Translations under genes and position numbers: made by a program
Shown here: in pieces, positions 34,346 to 45,100 of the stretch
Layout of the letters: each line of letters opens with the position of its first letter
Numbering within the stretch: position 1 is the first letter of the stretch
The notes under the pieces: model-generated
What the model was told of the DNA's origin: nothing
Seen by the model: only the letters and a program-made list of their open reading frames with translations
Database searches by the model: none
Assembly (NCBI GenBank): GCA_037447655.1
Contig: JBBHKE010000030.1
Coordinates: 124,001 to 188,000, forward strand
From: Zygnema cylindricum
Lineage: Eukaryota; Streptophyta; Zygnematophyceae; Zygnematales; Zygnemataceae
Length of the DNA stretch: 64,000 nucleotides
Direction of reading: 5' to 3'

Positions 34346-34984
34346 GTGAAAGACTTAAAAATGAGAAAGTCAGATCTAGGATCCATAAGTGAAAATGGGA
34401 AAGATAAAATTAATGAGGATAATTTTATAGATATTTTGAAAACAAAAAACTGGTCGGAAAGGGAGACTTCAACGGATTCCGAGGAAAGGGGAGAAGTGAA
34501 ACTAGAAGGAGTTTTAAAGGATAGGGGAGAAGAGGAATATTTGTTGAAAGGTTTAAAAGAAGAGAAATATTTAATGGGAATATATTTAGAAAGCGAGAGT
34601 GGAAAGATCTCCATGGGAGAGACTGAGGAAAGTTCATTTTTTGGGGGTAATGGGTGTGACATCACTAAAGAAAGTGATGGTATTTATGAAGATGTGCCTA
34701 TAAAAGGGCTAGCATCTGGGTGTATGTTGCAGATTGGGGAAGGGGCTGGTTGTTTGAATTGCAAGAGGGAAAGTGGATTTAGTGTGGATGGAAAAGAGAT
34801 GAGGTGGATAAAATCTTTGCTCGGATTTATGACAAGTGGGATGCTAAACGAAATGTGCGATGCAATTGTTATTCCATTTCATCTAAAGCATTGTTTGAAA
34901 TACGACAGCATTTTTCTTAAATTATATAAAAGGAAAAAGAAAAAGGAAAAGGGGAAGGGAGTGTTTTGTTTATTTTGTTTGTAA
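34346..34984 (+). CDS. Element C second ORF, unknown conserved protein
   Basis: The same 212-codon frame as 31156-31794, with changes such as Lys to Glu and Asn to Tyr. It starts 28 codons after the gag stop and in the same frame. The intervening codons (IPQRQQCALGGIREVK) are homologous to the gag-protease border of copia D (IPRKHKCAFDGLK). The ORF therefore takes the place of pol, beginning where protease would start. No function can be assigned. Confidence 0.6.
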   Translation: MKDLKMRKSDLGSISENGKDKINEDNFIDILKTKNWSERETSTDSEERGEVKLEGVLKDRGEEEYLLKGLKEEKYLMGIYLESESGKISMGETEESSFFGGNGCDITKESDGIYEDVPIKGLASGCMLQIGEGAGCLNCKRESGFSVDGKEMRWIKSLLGFMTSGMLNEMCDAIVIPFHLKHCLKYDSIFLKLYKRKKKKEKGKGVFCLFCL

Positions 34985-35019
34985 GAGTTGAAAGGAAGTA
35001 GACTAGAAAATAAGGGGAG

Positions 35020-36328
35020 TGCTGATATTTGGGTATTTTCTAGGTCTTTTTAGGATAGAAAAGTATTAGAGGCAGTCTACCTCTAACCTCCTTCTCCAAG
35101 CCCCCACACTTGTTGTAGTCACTGAAGGCTGGAGAGGGAGCTAGAGCCATGGCTGCCTTAGCTCTCCAGAGAGACAGGAATAGATAATAGGTATGTTTAC
35201 CAAAAAGGTATATGACGGACCCAAGAATAGATCCTGGTACCTACAGTCCGTCAAACGTCCCGCAGTCGTCAGCTTTGTCCATTTAGCCTAGGACTAGTGC
35301 TAGTACGTAATGGGTTTGATAAATATTTAAATAGTTATAGGTAGGATTTTCCATTTAACTGGGTTACGGTATATATGGCATAGAAACAGTTGTACTTTTA
35401 GTACCGGACGAAATAAATAGTACGAACATTTATTTCGACGGTCCGTTTTTATTACGATGTAAATCGGACGGCCGTGGTTAGCGGCGATATCGCGGAAAGG
35501 AAAATTTGGCAGTTTGCAGACGCTGCCACTCCGGATGACACGTGGCAACATCGTACGGGATTACGGAATTTGCGGGACGGCAGAAAACAAATCCGAGAGT
35601 GACAAATGTCGCACTATGGCGACATCGTACAATGTACGTACAGAAAGTACTCCGGCACGTGTACCTTCTTGTACGGTACCATTTTTATGACGCGGCATGA
35701 CCTGGCGCCACGTGGAGAGATAAGATTTGGAGGAAGGAATTCCGGAGATTATAAGAGCGAATCCGGATAGGACATTTGTTGACTTTTTTAGCCATGTCGT
35801 ACGATGACCGTACAGAAGGTACATCGACATCTGTACCTTTATGTACTATACAGTAATGTTATTGGTCCGTACCTCAATACTAGAGGGTTTAGAGAGGGGT
35901 TTAGGACTTAGAATATTTCCGGTAGGTAGCTGACTCTCCCAGAGAGCACCTTGTATAAATGGCAACTTTGGCCAGCCATAACTATCAACTCAGTTGACCA
36001 AATTAAGTGATTCTTGTTGCTGCAGACTCAGGGGAGTCTAGGCTACACAGGGGTGTAGTCGGTCAGAAATTTTGCCTGCCTGGGTGGCTGCATTTCTAAG
36101 GGAAAGTCAAAGTGGGGAATGTTATCCTAAACTCATATTCTAACTTTGCATTCTGTAGTGAAATCGAGCGCACAGAATGTCTTATTTCACAGGGGTGAAG
36201 CTGTAATGGGGTTTTGATTGTCAAGGGGTCAATCATTTGGGTTTATATTAACTTGGAGTCGGCACTATCTAGATTAGCTTCCTTTGGACCTGCGAATTCT
36301 GTGTGGCAATGGAGCCCATAGAATTTTA
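35020..36328 (+). repeat. LTR 3 of the B/C array
   Basis: 1309 bp, starting TGCTGATATTT and ending AGAATTTTA. Follows the polypurine tract AAAATAAGGGGAG. The antisense tRNA-like segment is at about 35212-35290. Confidence 0.92.
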
Positions 36329-36333
36329 AGTGG

Positions 36334-37260
36334 TGCAGCGATTTTTGCGAAACCTTTGACAAATCCTTGATAATAGGAGCATAATCCCAGAAAGCTCCGT
36401 AATTGCGTTATGTTTACCGGCTGCGGCCACTCTTATACTGCCCTCGTTTTGTTCGGATCCATAGCGAGTCCGTCCCGGCTCACCACATGACCCAGAAAAT
36501 CAATTTTCTCTTTTAAAAAGTCACATTTACTCCTCTTTGCGTACAACTTATTTTCACGAAGCATTTGTAGGACTTTTTGTAAGTGCTTCATGTGTTCCTT
36601 CAACGTTCGGCTATACACCAAGATGTCGTCAAGAAAGAAGATTACAAATGCATCCAGATATTGTCGAAAGATGGAGTTCATCAGATATATAAAAGTCGCC
36701 GGCGCATAAGTCAACCCGAACGGCATCACCCAAAATTGGAAATGGCCATACCGAGTTCTAAACGCCGTCTTTTCCACATCCTTCTCGGCAATTCTAATCT
36801 GGTGGTAACCACTCCGCACATCCATCTTCAAGAAGTATTTAGCACCTCGAAGTTGATCCACCAATTCGTCTATTCTCGGTAAAGGGTACGCATCCTTCAC
36901 CGTTAACTTGTTTAACGCTCGGTAGTCCACACACATACGAAAACCACCATATTTTTTATTCTCGAAAAGAATGGGGGCTCCATACGGTGACTTGCTCGGT
37001 TCTATTGCTCCGGCTTCGACCAACTCCGCGAGTTGCCTTTTGAGTTCGTCCAATTCGGTGTAGCTCATCTTGTACATTCGATTAGCCGGGGGTACCGATC
37101 CGGGAACAAGCTCTATCTTGTGGTCTACTTCGCGCTTCAGAGGTAAGCCCTCGAGGAGCTTTGGGGGAAAAACATCTACATACTCCTCGAGAATTTTTGT
37201 CATGACTTCCAAGGCCTCTTCGCAAGTCTTTTCGGTGTCGTCACTTTCTTTTGAGTCGAA
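36334..37260 (-). pseudogene. pol: Gypsy K reverse transcriptase
   Basis: From 37212: [97 protein letters not shown] and the active-site [10 protein letters not shown] (the gypsy form of YVDD), then [21 protein letters not shown] near 36438-36440 interrupts the thumb, after which SYYQGFVKGFAKIAAPL continues to the B/C insertion. Apart from that stop the domain looks complete. Confidence 0.88.
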
Positions 37261-37635
37261 GTCGGGGTCCTTCTTCTACCATTCCTCCGAAATCTCCTCC
37301 TTCGCCTCCAGCATAGGCTGAACAACCGCTACACTAATAGTTTCCCCTTTTCTGAGTGCCCTCTTAAGCTATAAGGTCGAAAGCAGGCGTCCCTTTTCCG
37401 ATTTCTTACTAGCCGCTCCCACCTTTACCTCAAACTCTTTTTCACCCTTCCTTACTCTCATGTCACCATTTCTCCAATCGATCGTCGGGTTCCACTTTTG
37501 TAGCCACGGTTTCCCCAAGATTATTTCATGGTCTCCAAGTGGTAATACATGAAGGGTGTCAAACCAGTGGAAGACCCAAATTTTGACGCGTAACCTCGGA
37601 GTACGATGAGTAATGGATAGGGAACTCCCGTTGGC

Positions 37636-37902
37636 CTATTGCACCGACTGACGATCACTTAGCCCCACGAGAGGAAGTTTCAACTTTTTCACCGTCGTCT
37701 CGTTGATGAAATTTCCCAATGCTCCGGAGTCTACCAAGAAGCTAGTTGCGCTCACTCCGATTTGACCCCGAAATATCAAAGGGTCTCTTCCTTCACCGGG
37801 CAACCTCATGACTTTAATTTTCCCCTTCCCTGGATTTTTCCGTTTTGGACATTCACGGGCCATATGGTCTTGGGAACCGCACTTGAAGCATAAGCCATTT
37901 TG
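37636..37902 (-). pseudogene. Gypsy K zinc knuckle and protease
   Basis: A CCHC knuckle CFKCGSQDHMARECP at about 37846-37890 is intact. It is followed by the aspartic protease: FLVDSGALGNFINETTVKKL with an intact DSG active site (about 37712-37745). Further protease sequence to about 37300 is recognisable (HEIILGKPWLQKW-like) but in shifted frames with stops such as the one at 37636. Confidence 0.8.
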
Positions 37903-38040
37903 CCTCCTCCATTAGAGCTCCTTGGGGGACAAGTTGTTGGTCTTGGTCTTGATAGTTTTCTTCTTTTTCGGTAGCACGTTGACCACCTCCTTATCCTCAT
38001 CAATTGCTCCGAGCTCCATGGGAGTTGGACCATTGTCCCG

Positions 38041-38640
38041 TTAACCCCCTCCACCGATACTCAACCCGTAATGAAAAGGTCGTCGGAAGGTGAAGTCAAT
38101 TGAATCGGTCCGCTCAGCAAACAGAATGATTGCTGAGAGACTAGGAGTTGTGCTTTCTCGAGCAAGCCATTGTTCCACATCACTACGAATGGAGGATTTA
38201 AGCCCCTTCACGTAGCGATCCACAGCTTCATCCTCCGCCATCGTAGGTATTTGAACCTTGCACTCCAAAAACTGTTGCGTTAACTCCAGCACCAAAGATT
38301 GTTGCTTGAACATTGCGATTTTATTTCTTGCAGCCTTAACCGTATTGACAGGCTATCAAGCGTCAAGGAGGAATTGAATGAAGAGAGCCCAAACAGTCAA
38401 TATCTCGTCATTCTCCACCAATGTCCCCCACCATGCTCTCGCTGCCCCTTTAAAAAGACCACCCGCGTAGTGAATTTTTTCACGGTCCGATAGGCTAGGA
38501 AAATTCTCGAGATAATTCGCAACGGAGAATAGCCACGTGTCCAGGTTCTTGTGCCTTGCAGGGTCGAACTCGTCCGGAAGTCTTAATTTCGGTCTCCTAT
38601 AGTCCCTCTCTATGCCTCCATGAGCTCACTGAGACGAGAT
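38041..38640 (-). pseudogene. gag: Gypsy K gag
   Basis: A retrotransposon gag domain: LPDEFDPARHKNLDTWLFSV, YLENFPSLSDREKIHYAGG, GAARAWWGTLVEND, a stop near 38352, then ELTQQFLECKVQIPTMAED, DEAVDRYVKGLKSSIRSDV to 38041. The A..WW pattern and the DRYVKGLK.....V pattern are typical of plant gypsy gag. Confidence 0.8.
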
Positions 38641-38770
38641 TCCAAAGCTGCGACAGTGTTGCTCAGCTGCGCGTTCTGTAATCTCACGCTTTCCAACTTC
38701 CTGAGAACTTGCGCTAACATTTCTGTAGTGGATACGCTGTGTTTTTCCATGCTTTCAAGTCACGCGGAAT

Positions 38771-38784
38771 AGCTTTGATACCAG
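38771..38784 (-). other. Primer-binding site of gypsy K
   Basis: The minus strand reads CTGGTATCAAAGC next to the LTR, close to the usual TGGTATCAGAGC complementary to the 3' end of initiator Met-tRNA. K therefore primes conventionally, unlike the half-tRNA sites of the copia elements. Confidence 0.7.
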
Positions 38785-39282
38785 TGTAAAAGGAACAATG
38801 ATAGAGGCACAACAATACACCACAACGCCCAGCGAAAAGCTCCAAGAATCTTCCCGTAGCAACAGCAAGCGCACACGGCAATAACAGACAAAATTGCGCT
38901 TTATTACTCAAGAGAGGATTACAAGATTCGGCGCTCGCTGCGAAGGTCTGCTCAAAAGAATCTGCTCTTTATTACGTCTACTTCACTATTTAAACTAAGT
39001 AGTTGCTAGTCAACCTAGTATTGTACATGTGTACACGTTGACCTTTTGCGGTCAATCGAGATCTATCCAAAACATCCTTCTAGAACTATATAGTTACATC
39101 TATATTCTGCAGCGTTGCTATCCTGCCACGTTGCGTTGCTATGCTGCTCTACGCTATTCCACTAAGTTGCTACGCTGCTATGTTGCGCTGGTCTGGAATC
39201 GCAGCTGCGCTGCTCTGCAACCGCAACTATAGCAGCCTAATTTCTAGCCACTAAGTACTCGACCTTGTAACCCTGTTACAGC
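38785..39282 (-). repeat. 5' LTR of gypsy K with GCTGC repeats
   Basis: Plus-strand TGTAAAAGG ... CCTGTTACA gives TG/CA ends; the right end is inferred. The stretch 39110-39235 is made of GTTGCTATGCTGCTCT and GCAGCTGCGCTGCTCTGCAA-like units, recalling the LTR array of Copia-1. Confidence 0.6.
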
Positions 39283-39480
39283 CAATTCGTACATAACCAC
39301 AAGTAAATATTTAGATAATTGTTGTTGCAAGGATCAAATCACACGATGGTAGACAGAAAGACAAAATAGAATGCGGAAGCATAGATAGCAAAGAGATTAC
39401 TCCGGCAAAAGACAAATATATTTCATCGGAATTTTTCCCTTACAAAAGATAGACTTGTCCGAAATTGACTAAGTCCTAAA
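39283..39480. other. LTR-like fragment left of the hAT element
   Basis: Contains GCGGAAGCATAGATAGC and AAATATATTTCATCGGAATTTT, similar in layout to the LTR at 43860-44380 (GCGGAAGCATAAAATAAA, TGTATTTCTCGGAAATTTTCTCCC). Probably an LTR fragment; no boundaries found. Confidence 0.4.
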
Positions 39481-40371
39481 TAGTAGTGTTGTGTATCGGT
39501 AAGGATTTGTCGATAACTGATATGGGCCTTTTTTCCCGGACCCGATAATCGATATATTGGCACGATATATCGTTATCGATCTTATCGTCGATAAGTAGCC
39601 GATAATATCGGCTACTTATTGGCGATAATGCCGATAACGATAACAATCGGCGATATCTATACGGACCGTACAGATAAATGTACGGCTTGTACACTCATCT
39701 GTACGTCTTATTCCCCCGAAGCCCCTTACTCACAACCCTTAAGGTACCTACGAATGAGATCATTTGTACAAGCTGAAAGTACTGTAGCCGTCATAGGATA
39801 TGTACGACTTTAATACGGTTCAAGTTAAAACGATGTACCTTTCACATCCGACGTTGTGGCTTTGTCCCTTTCTATTTTGGGATCCGTTGGAAATCTACCA
39901 CGTGTCAATCCATGGACTTTTTTGGCAAAAGCCGCCAAAAAAGCCATTGGGACATGCCGGCGCTCACGCTGACCGTCCGCTCGTATTTTGTCATTGAAAG
40001 CCGTCCGTTCGATTCCGGCAGCGCGCATAATGTTATTTTGCATCCGGTGTACTTTGTGTCCGCTGTCTTTTTACCGTTCCATGATAATCAGTTTATCGGT
40101 AAAGTTCCTTATGTTCCCGTAAAATTTATGTTCAATTAACCGCCTAAAAAGTACTACAAAGTGCAACGTATTTTTTTGTCAAATTCGGAATATTTTCGTA
40201 AAAAACGGTACATTTCTCGTAAATTTACCATTTAGTTTACCGGACAGAAAGCACTCCGGACATAAAGTACAAAAAGTACAAATATATCGGGAGCGCTGAC
40301 CGTTCGATAACCGATAACTATCGGTATCGGTGTTATCGCGATAAGTTTTTTACCGATACACAACACTACTA
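39481..40371. mobile_element. Non-autonomous hAT-like DNA transposon
   Basis: Perfect 22-bp terminal inverted repeats: TAGTAGTGTTGTGTATCGGT at 39481 (continuing AA) and its exact complement ending CACAACACTACTA at 40371. Subterminal regions are dense in CGATA/TATCG motifs on both ends. The start TAGTG fits hAT-type ends, and CTAAATAG/CTAAAATT flank the TAGTG form as a decayed 8-bp duplication. No transposase frame inside. Confidence 0.8.
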
Positions 40372-41017
40372 AAATTACATACACAATGACGCAAAGGATA
40401 CGTCATTTTCTTCACTTTCTTCGTACGGCGAGAGATTTTATCGTTGAACCAATCCATTTATGAGAAATCGACAGCATATAATATTATAAACCCTGATTAG
40501 GCGCATGAACACGTACCCTAACCCTCTTGTCGAGATTTTGCGGCAAACAATTTTCCCAAGATTGCCGGTCTTAACCTGTCGGTGCCACTAATGCTCTGTA
40601 GGTCACGTCACGTCAGGTCTTTAAATTCCGCTGGCGCTCGTGGCGGTGAGTTGTGCAAATTGTACGGAAAATTCGACGAAAGCCAAAGCTAAGGACGCTT
40701 CATATATGGATGGCCGTACAAAAGTGGGAGAAGCGGCTCCAACCTTCCGGCATTCCTGCGTAGGTGAACACCGGCAAATCCGTCAACGGAATATATGTCC
40801 GTTATCGCGACATTGGTTCGCAGTGCCAATATCGACTGTCGAATCGGTACAAGAGTGGTTTCTCCTTAAATAAATCGCGCATATGATGAGGTAATTATGT
40901 TGACGAAATCTGACCTAACGTTGAGGGTCAATTGTACAGATTCTGGGCAACTCGTATACTTGTACGTGCTGTACGATTTGCCCGCATCGTTAACTACAAA
41001 ACTGTAGGTTTGCTGTT
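40372..41017. other. Non-coding
   Basis: No gene, repeat pair or RNA recognised. The ORF at 40640-40873 has no recognisable domain. Confidence 0.4.
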
Positions 41018-41576
41018 CAGTACACCGTCAATCGCTATTAGAGTGTATAACGCCAATTCAGTGCCCTTTTTTCAAAAAAAAAAAACCCGAAATACAATCC
41101 ATAATTCTATTTTTTCCATTATTCTAATTAGGTTTTTTTTTTAAATTAGCGTTAATAATGGAAGTACACTGCGATGGAAATAGTGTTGCATACGGACAGG
41201 ATATTTCCGTATGAAATGGTACTTTTTGAATTACAAAGGCATAAAAAGACACTTAACACTATTGCGCACACATGTGAATGTGCACTGGAAGAAAGAGACG
41301 AAAACTCGTCGACAAAAATCACGTTCTCATATGTTCGTCCGTCGACCTTGTGAACAGCACGACGGCGTACGAATTGTCAGATTTTGTACGGATACATATA
41401 TTAATGTAGACATCGAAAGGGCGGGTATTTTTTATTCAGGACAACGCAAATTACAGTTAGGGATTAGTATATATTTTTTTTTTCAAAAAATAAAAATTCC
41501 CGATTAGTGTTTATATCACTAATTGTTTTTTTACGCTATTTATTCCTTTACTCTAATAGCGACTGACGGTGTACTG
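41018..41576. mobile_element. MITE-like element 1
   Basis: Inverted ends CAGTACACCGTCAATCGCTA (continuing TTAGAGT) at 41018 and its near-exact complement ending ACGGTGTACTG at 41576, 27 bp with one mismatch. 559 bp, no coding capacity. Target duplication is not clear. Confidence 0.7.
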
Positions 41577-41819
41577 TACACCGTGAATCGTTATTAGCCT
41601 TATGTACACTATATCGGCACCCCAAAATTTTGACACTGATTCCTTAAATATAATAAATTAAACTATTTATGATTCCTTAAATATAATAAATTAAACTATT
41701 TAAAGACGTGGACCATAATCTGCCACGTCTTCTGGCACTAAATTAGAATGAATGACGCTAATGTTTTCTTTACACTAATAATTTCTATACGCTAATAACG
41801 ATTCAAGGTGTACTGTACT
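41572..41819. mobile_element. MITE-like element 2, abutting element 1
   Basis: Inverted ends GTACACCGTGAATCGTTATT (from 41576) and the complement ending CGATTCAAGGTGTACTGTAC at 41819. About 245 bp. Inside, a 33-bp AT-rich unit starting GATTCCTTAAATATAATA occurs twice in tandem (about 41638-41703). It is related to element 1 (ACACCGT-AATCG-TATTAG). Confidence 0.65.
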
Positions 41820-42114
41820 CGTCCTACATAAAATACTGTTCTCAAGATCGCTACAAGATCGCTACACCAGTTAGATTCTGTTCGAAAAATCGCTGAGTCA
41901 GATTAGTTTTTTTCTTTTCTCGAACATTGCTGATTCATAAAAGGTTTCCCTGTTGGCTCCTCTGGCTCCTTTGGCTCCTTTGGCTCCTTTGAAAAAAATA
42001 ATAAATTGACGATTTTTACATCCAAAACTTTCATTCGATAGCGCGCCTCCTTAATTAAGCCAAAACAGCCATAAACCAAGATCGTTATCCTTGTGACGTG
42101 ACGCATTCTTAGCC
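41820..42114 (+). promoter_or_regulatory. Upstream region of the LRR-extensin-like gene
   Basis: No clear TATA box. A GGCTCCTTT-type 9-bp unit repeats about four times at 41953-41990. The MITE pair lies 300 bp upstream of the ATG and may have altered the promoter. Confidence 0.3.
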
Positions 42115-45100
42115 ATGGCTGCCACCACGAACACCATGACGCTCTTGATCTTAGCGTGCCACGTGGCACTTGCAATGGGAGGCTACAGCGGACCCATGGC
42201 GAAGCAAGACAGTAAGCTCTCCCTCCTTCGACCTTCATTTCCCCTGTTTTAGGTGCGCAATCCATGCATTCACACGTGCCAAAGGTGGCTCAAATTCCCT
42301 CTTTGGATGCTTCTATCCATACTGAAACGCATTTCCGTACTATACCCGTACTCTGTCCGTACTTGTGCTGCAGAGGCGGCCTTGGAGGCGGTGAAGGCGG
42401 GCGTGAAGACCAAGGGGAACTTTCCGGAGATCAAATGTTCTGTTGGAAGAATGTGGTTTATGGTGCCCTTCACATGCGATGACTCCGGCCGCGTGTGGTC
42501 GGTGTGAGTGATTATTGCTGCGTGCACTTTTTATTGTGACATATTCGCTCCTTCACTCACTTCTCTCCCTCCCTCCCTCCCCCCCTTTCCCCCCCCTCTC
42601 TCTATATTTCCCGCAGAGTTTTGCTGTGAAATGCGTTTCATAGTCGGGCGCCATTTTTGTCGCGATGCGCTTTTGAAGACATTCTTGGGCCTCGGCTTAA
42701 GAGGGCAGTGACGGGATATAGAGAGGGGGAGAGGGGAGGGGAGAGAGAGGAATAAAAGACAGCGTAGGAAAATATTGAGATATTTTTTAAATGAATAATT
42801 CTTCCTTTTCTAGGGTTTAGAAGGAGGGGTGAGGAGGTGACGAGGGATTTGGAGGGGTGGGAAAAAATGATATTAAGGGGAAAGTTTTTCAGAGTGGTGG
42901 TTGGGGGAAAAGATTCACCCCCTCCCTTCATGACCCCCCTTTCCCCTTCCCTTCACCTTTTACCGCCGCCCTTTTTTGTCCCACTCTCCCCCCCATCTTG
43001 TGCCAATAACGCAAACACAAGAGCATTTGGGGACGGGGAGGGAGTGAAGAGGGGGATAGGGACACCGATGTTTGGGAGGAGGGGGGCGGATGGTGTTTGA
43101 AAAGAATGGAAGGCTGTTGTAAAAAATATTTAGCATTTATGAAGGAGAGGAAGCAAGGTTTGATTGGGGGGGTGGTTTGTGCATGTAAAAGAATATGTGG
43201 CAATTCGTACATAGTTCAATTTTCGTTTATATGAGAGGGGAAGGGAGGTGTTGACGAGTAGGAAAATGGGAACTTGTTTGTCATTAACCTATAATTATAT
43301 TATTGTTATTATAATTAAATTATTATTCAATAACCTATGCGGGTGGGCGATGCAGATTTCTATTCACTGATAAGAAACCACTAGGGGGCAGAATTGCGCC
43401 ACAGATTGCGAACCTGACAAAATTGATAATATTGTGAGTAAATTATGGGAGGAGAGATGCATCTTCTACAAAAAAAATTAAACATAACCAAACGGGTGCA
43501 TGAATGATTATAGTAGTAGAAAAAAAATGAAGAAGTATGTCATACAATGTCGTTGCCGAAGTAGAGTTGGAAACTCAGAAATGAATTTCGTTAAACGAAA
43601 GATGTCGTTTTTGTGACCTCAACTACCCCATCGGATGTGAATGGGAAAAAAATCAAATTTTAGTGTCATTGTAAAAGATACACCAAGATAGACGTGGACC
43701 AGTGCTAAGATTTGAGAGGGATGGGGAAAGGGAGTAGGGAAAGGCAAAGAAAGAGGGAGGGTGAGAGGGGAAGGGGGGAGAGGGGGGGCGAGGGAAAGGG
43801 AAGAAAAGTATAGAGGGGAATAAAGGGGGAAATAAGTAAAAGAGGGGGAGAGTGGGAGATGACAGGATCTCACACAAAAAAAAAAATGCAGAGTGCAAGA
43901 TTACAGCGGAAGCATAAAATAAAACATTCAGACAAGAGAAAACTGTCCACGAAAGCCAATGTATTTCTCGGAAATTTTCTCCCATGAAAGATTATCTTTT
44001 CCCTCCCTCTAAGCTGCAGTATATAGTACTGTAAGTGAAGCGTCACACAAACAAACTAAAAACAAACCAAAACTATAAAGTGCGCACTAAGCGCCTACAA
44101 ATCAAATCGCGTCTCATACGCGAAACGACATAATACATGGTACACGACACACGTACAAACAAAACAAATAAAGACAGAACGAAACCACTAGCCGTACATA
44201 CCAAACGAAACAAAATACTTGGTCGACGCCAAACTAAGACCACGCGAGACCAAAGTACAACTTAATCGTACGACTTGACTTAATGACTCCAAACCAACCT
44301 GGACCACTAGCTTCACGTAACGCCAACCTAGCTGGCCGCGCGACAGACCGCGACGGCCGATTACAACATTGATTCTAACAATCCCCCTCTCAAAGTTGTA
44401 ATCATTACATCAACCCCAATTTAGGTCTTCCCCTCAAAAGGACATCATGACACGCGGCTTTCGTCAACATATCCGCGGCTTCCTCCAACGTCGAAACGTA
44501 CAAAAATTCAACCTCCTTAGCAGTGACCAAATCGCGTACGAAGTGCCACTGAATCCTGATATGTTTTGTCCTTTTGTGAAATACAGGATTCTTCACCAAT
44601 GCCATAGAACTCATACTGTCAGAAAATATTTTCATGCAGCCAATCGTAATCCCCAATTCTCCAAGTAACTCCTTAATCCAAATCGACGCCTTAGATGTAT
44701 GACACGCAACCATATACTCTGATTTGGTTGAACTTAATGCGACAGTTGGCAGGAGTCGCGAACTCCAAGAAATTGCCGCGCCACCAAAAACAAAAGCATA
44801 TCCAGATGTTGACTTTCCTGTATCAAAATCTCCACCCCAATCTGCGTCACAATATCCCACGCACTCCAAAGATATCCGTCCAGATCGAAATAATAAACCA
44901 ATCTCGACCGTACCTGCAAGGTAACGAAATATCCTCTTCACGGCCTCCTAATGAATCCTTTTAGGAGCCTGACAAAATCGACTCACGACAGAAACTGCGG
45001 CTGAAATATCCGGTCGCGTGGCCACACTTAAATACATCAAACTTCCAACGGCCTCACGATAGGGCACGTGGACAGTTTCCTCCTCCTCAAATTTGCGATA

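Larger units (their letters stand above)
28638..36328 (+). mobile_element. Tandem composite of two gag-only elements (B and C) sharing a middle LTR
   Basis: Three LTRs (28638-29947, 31830-33138, 35020-36328) and two internal regions (29948-31829, 33139-35019) alternate, with a repeat period of about 3.19 kb. Only the outer edges carry a target duplication, AGTGG (28633-28637 and 36329-36333), so the whole array occupies one insertion site in gypsy K. The two internal regions are nearly identical. Neither has protease, integrase, RT or RNase H. The last LTR ends TTTTA instead of TTTCA. Confidence 0.93.
27956..39282 (-). mobile_element. Gypsy element K, 5' portion, split by the B/C array
   Basis: A minus-strand Ty3/gypsy: 5' LTR 38785-39282, primer site, gag, zinc knuckle, protease, RT, then the B/C insertion, then RNase H and the pre-integrase linker, truncated at 27955 by fusion to copia F. 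Integrase and 3' LTR are gone. The insertion point is flanked by AGTGG on both sides and the RT thumb frame reads through it, so K pol was intact at that point when B/C arrived. Confidence 0.88.
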
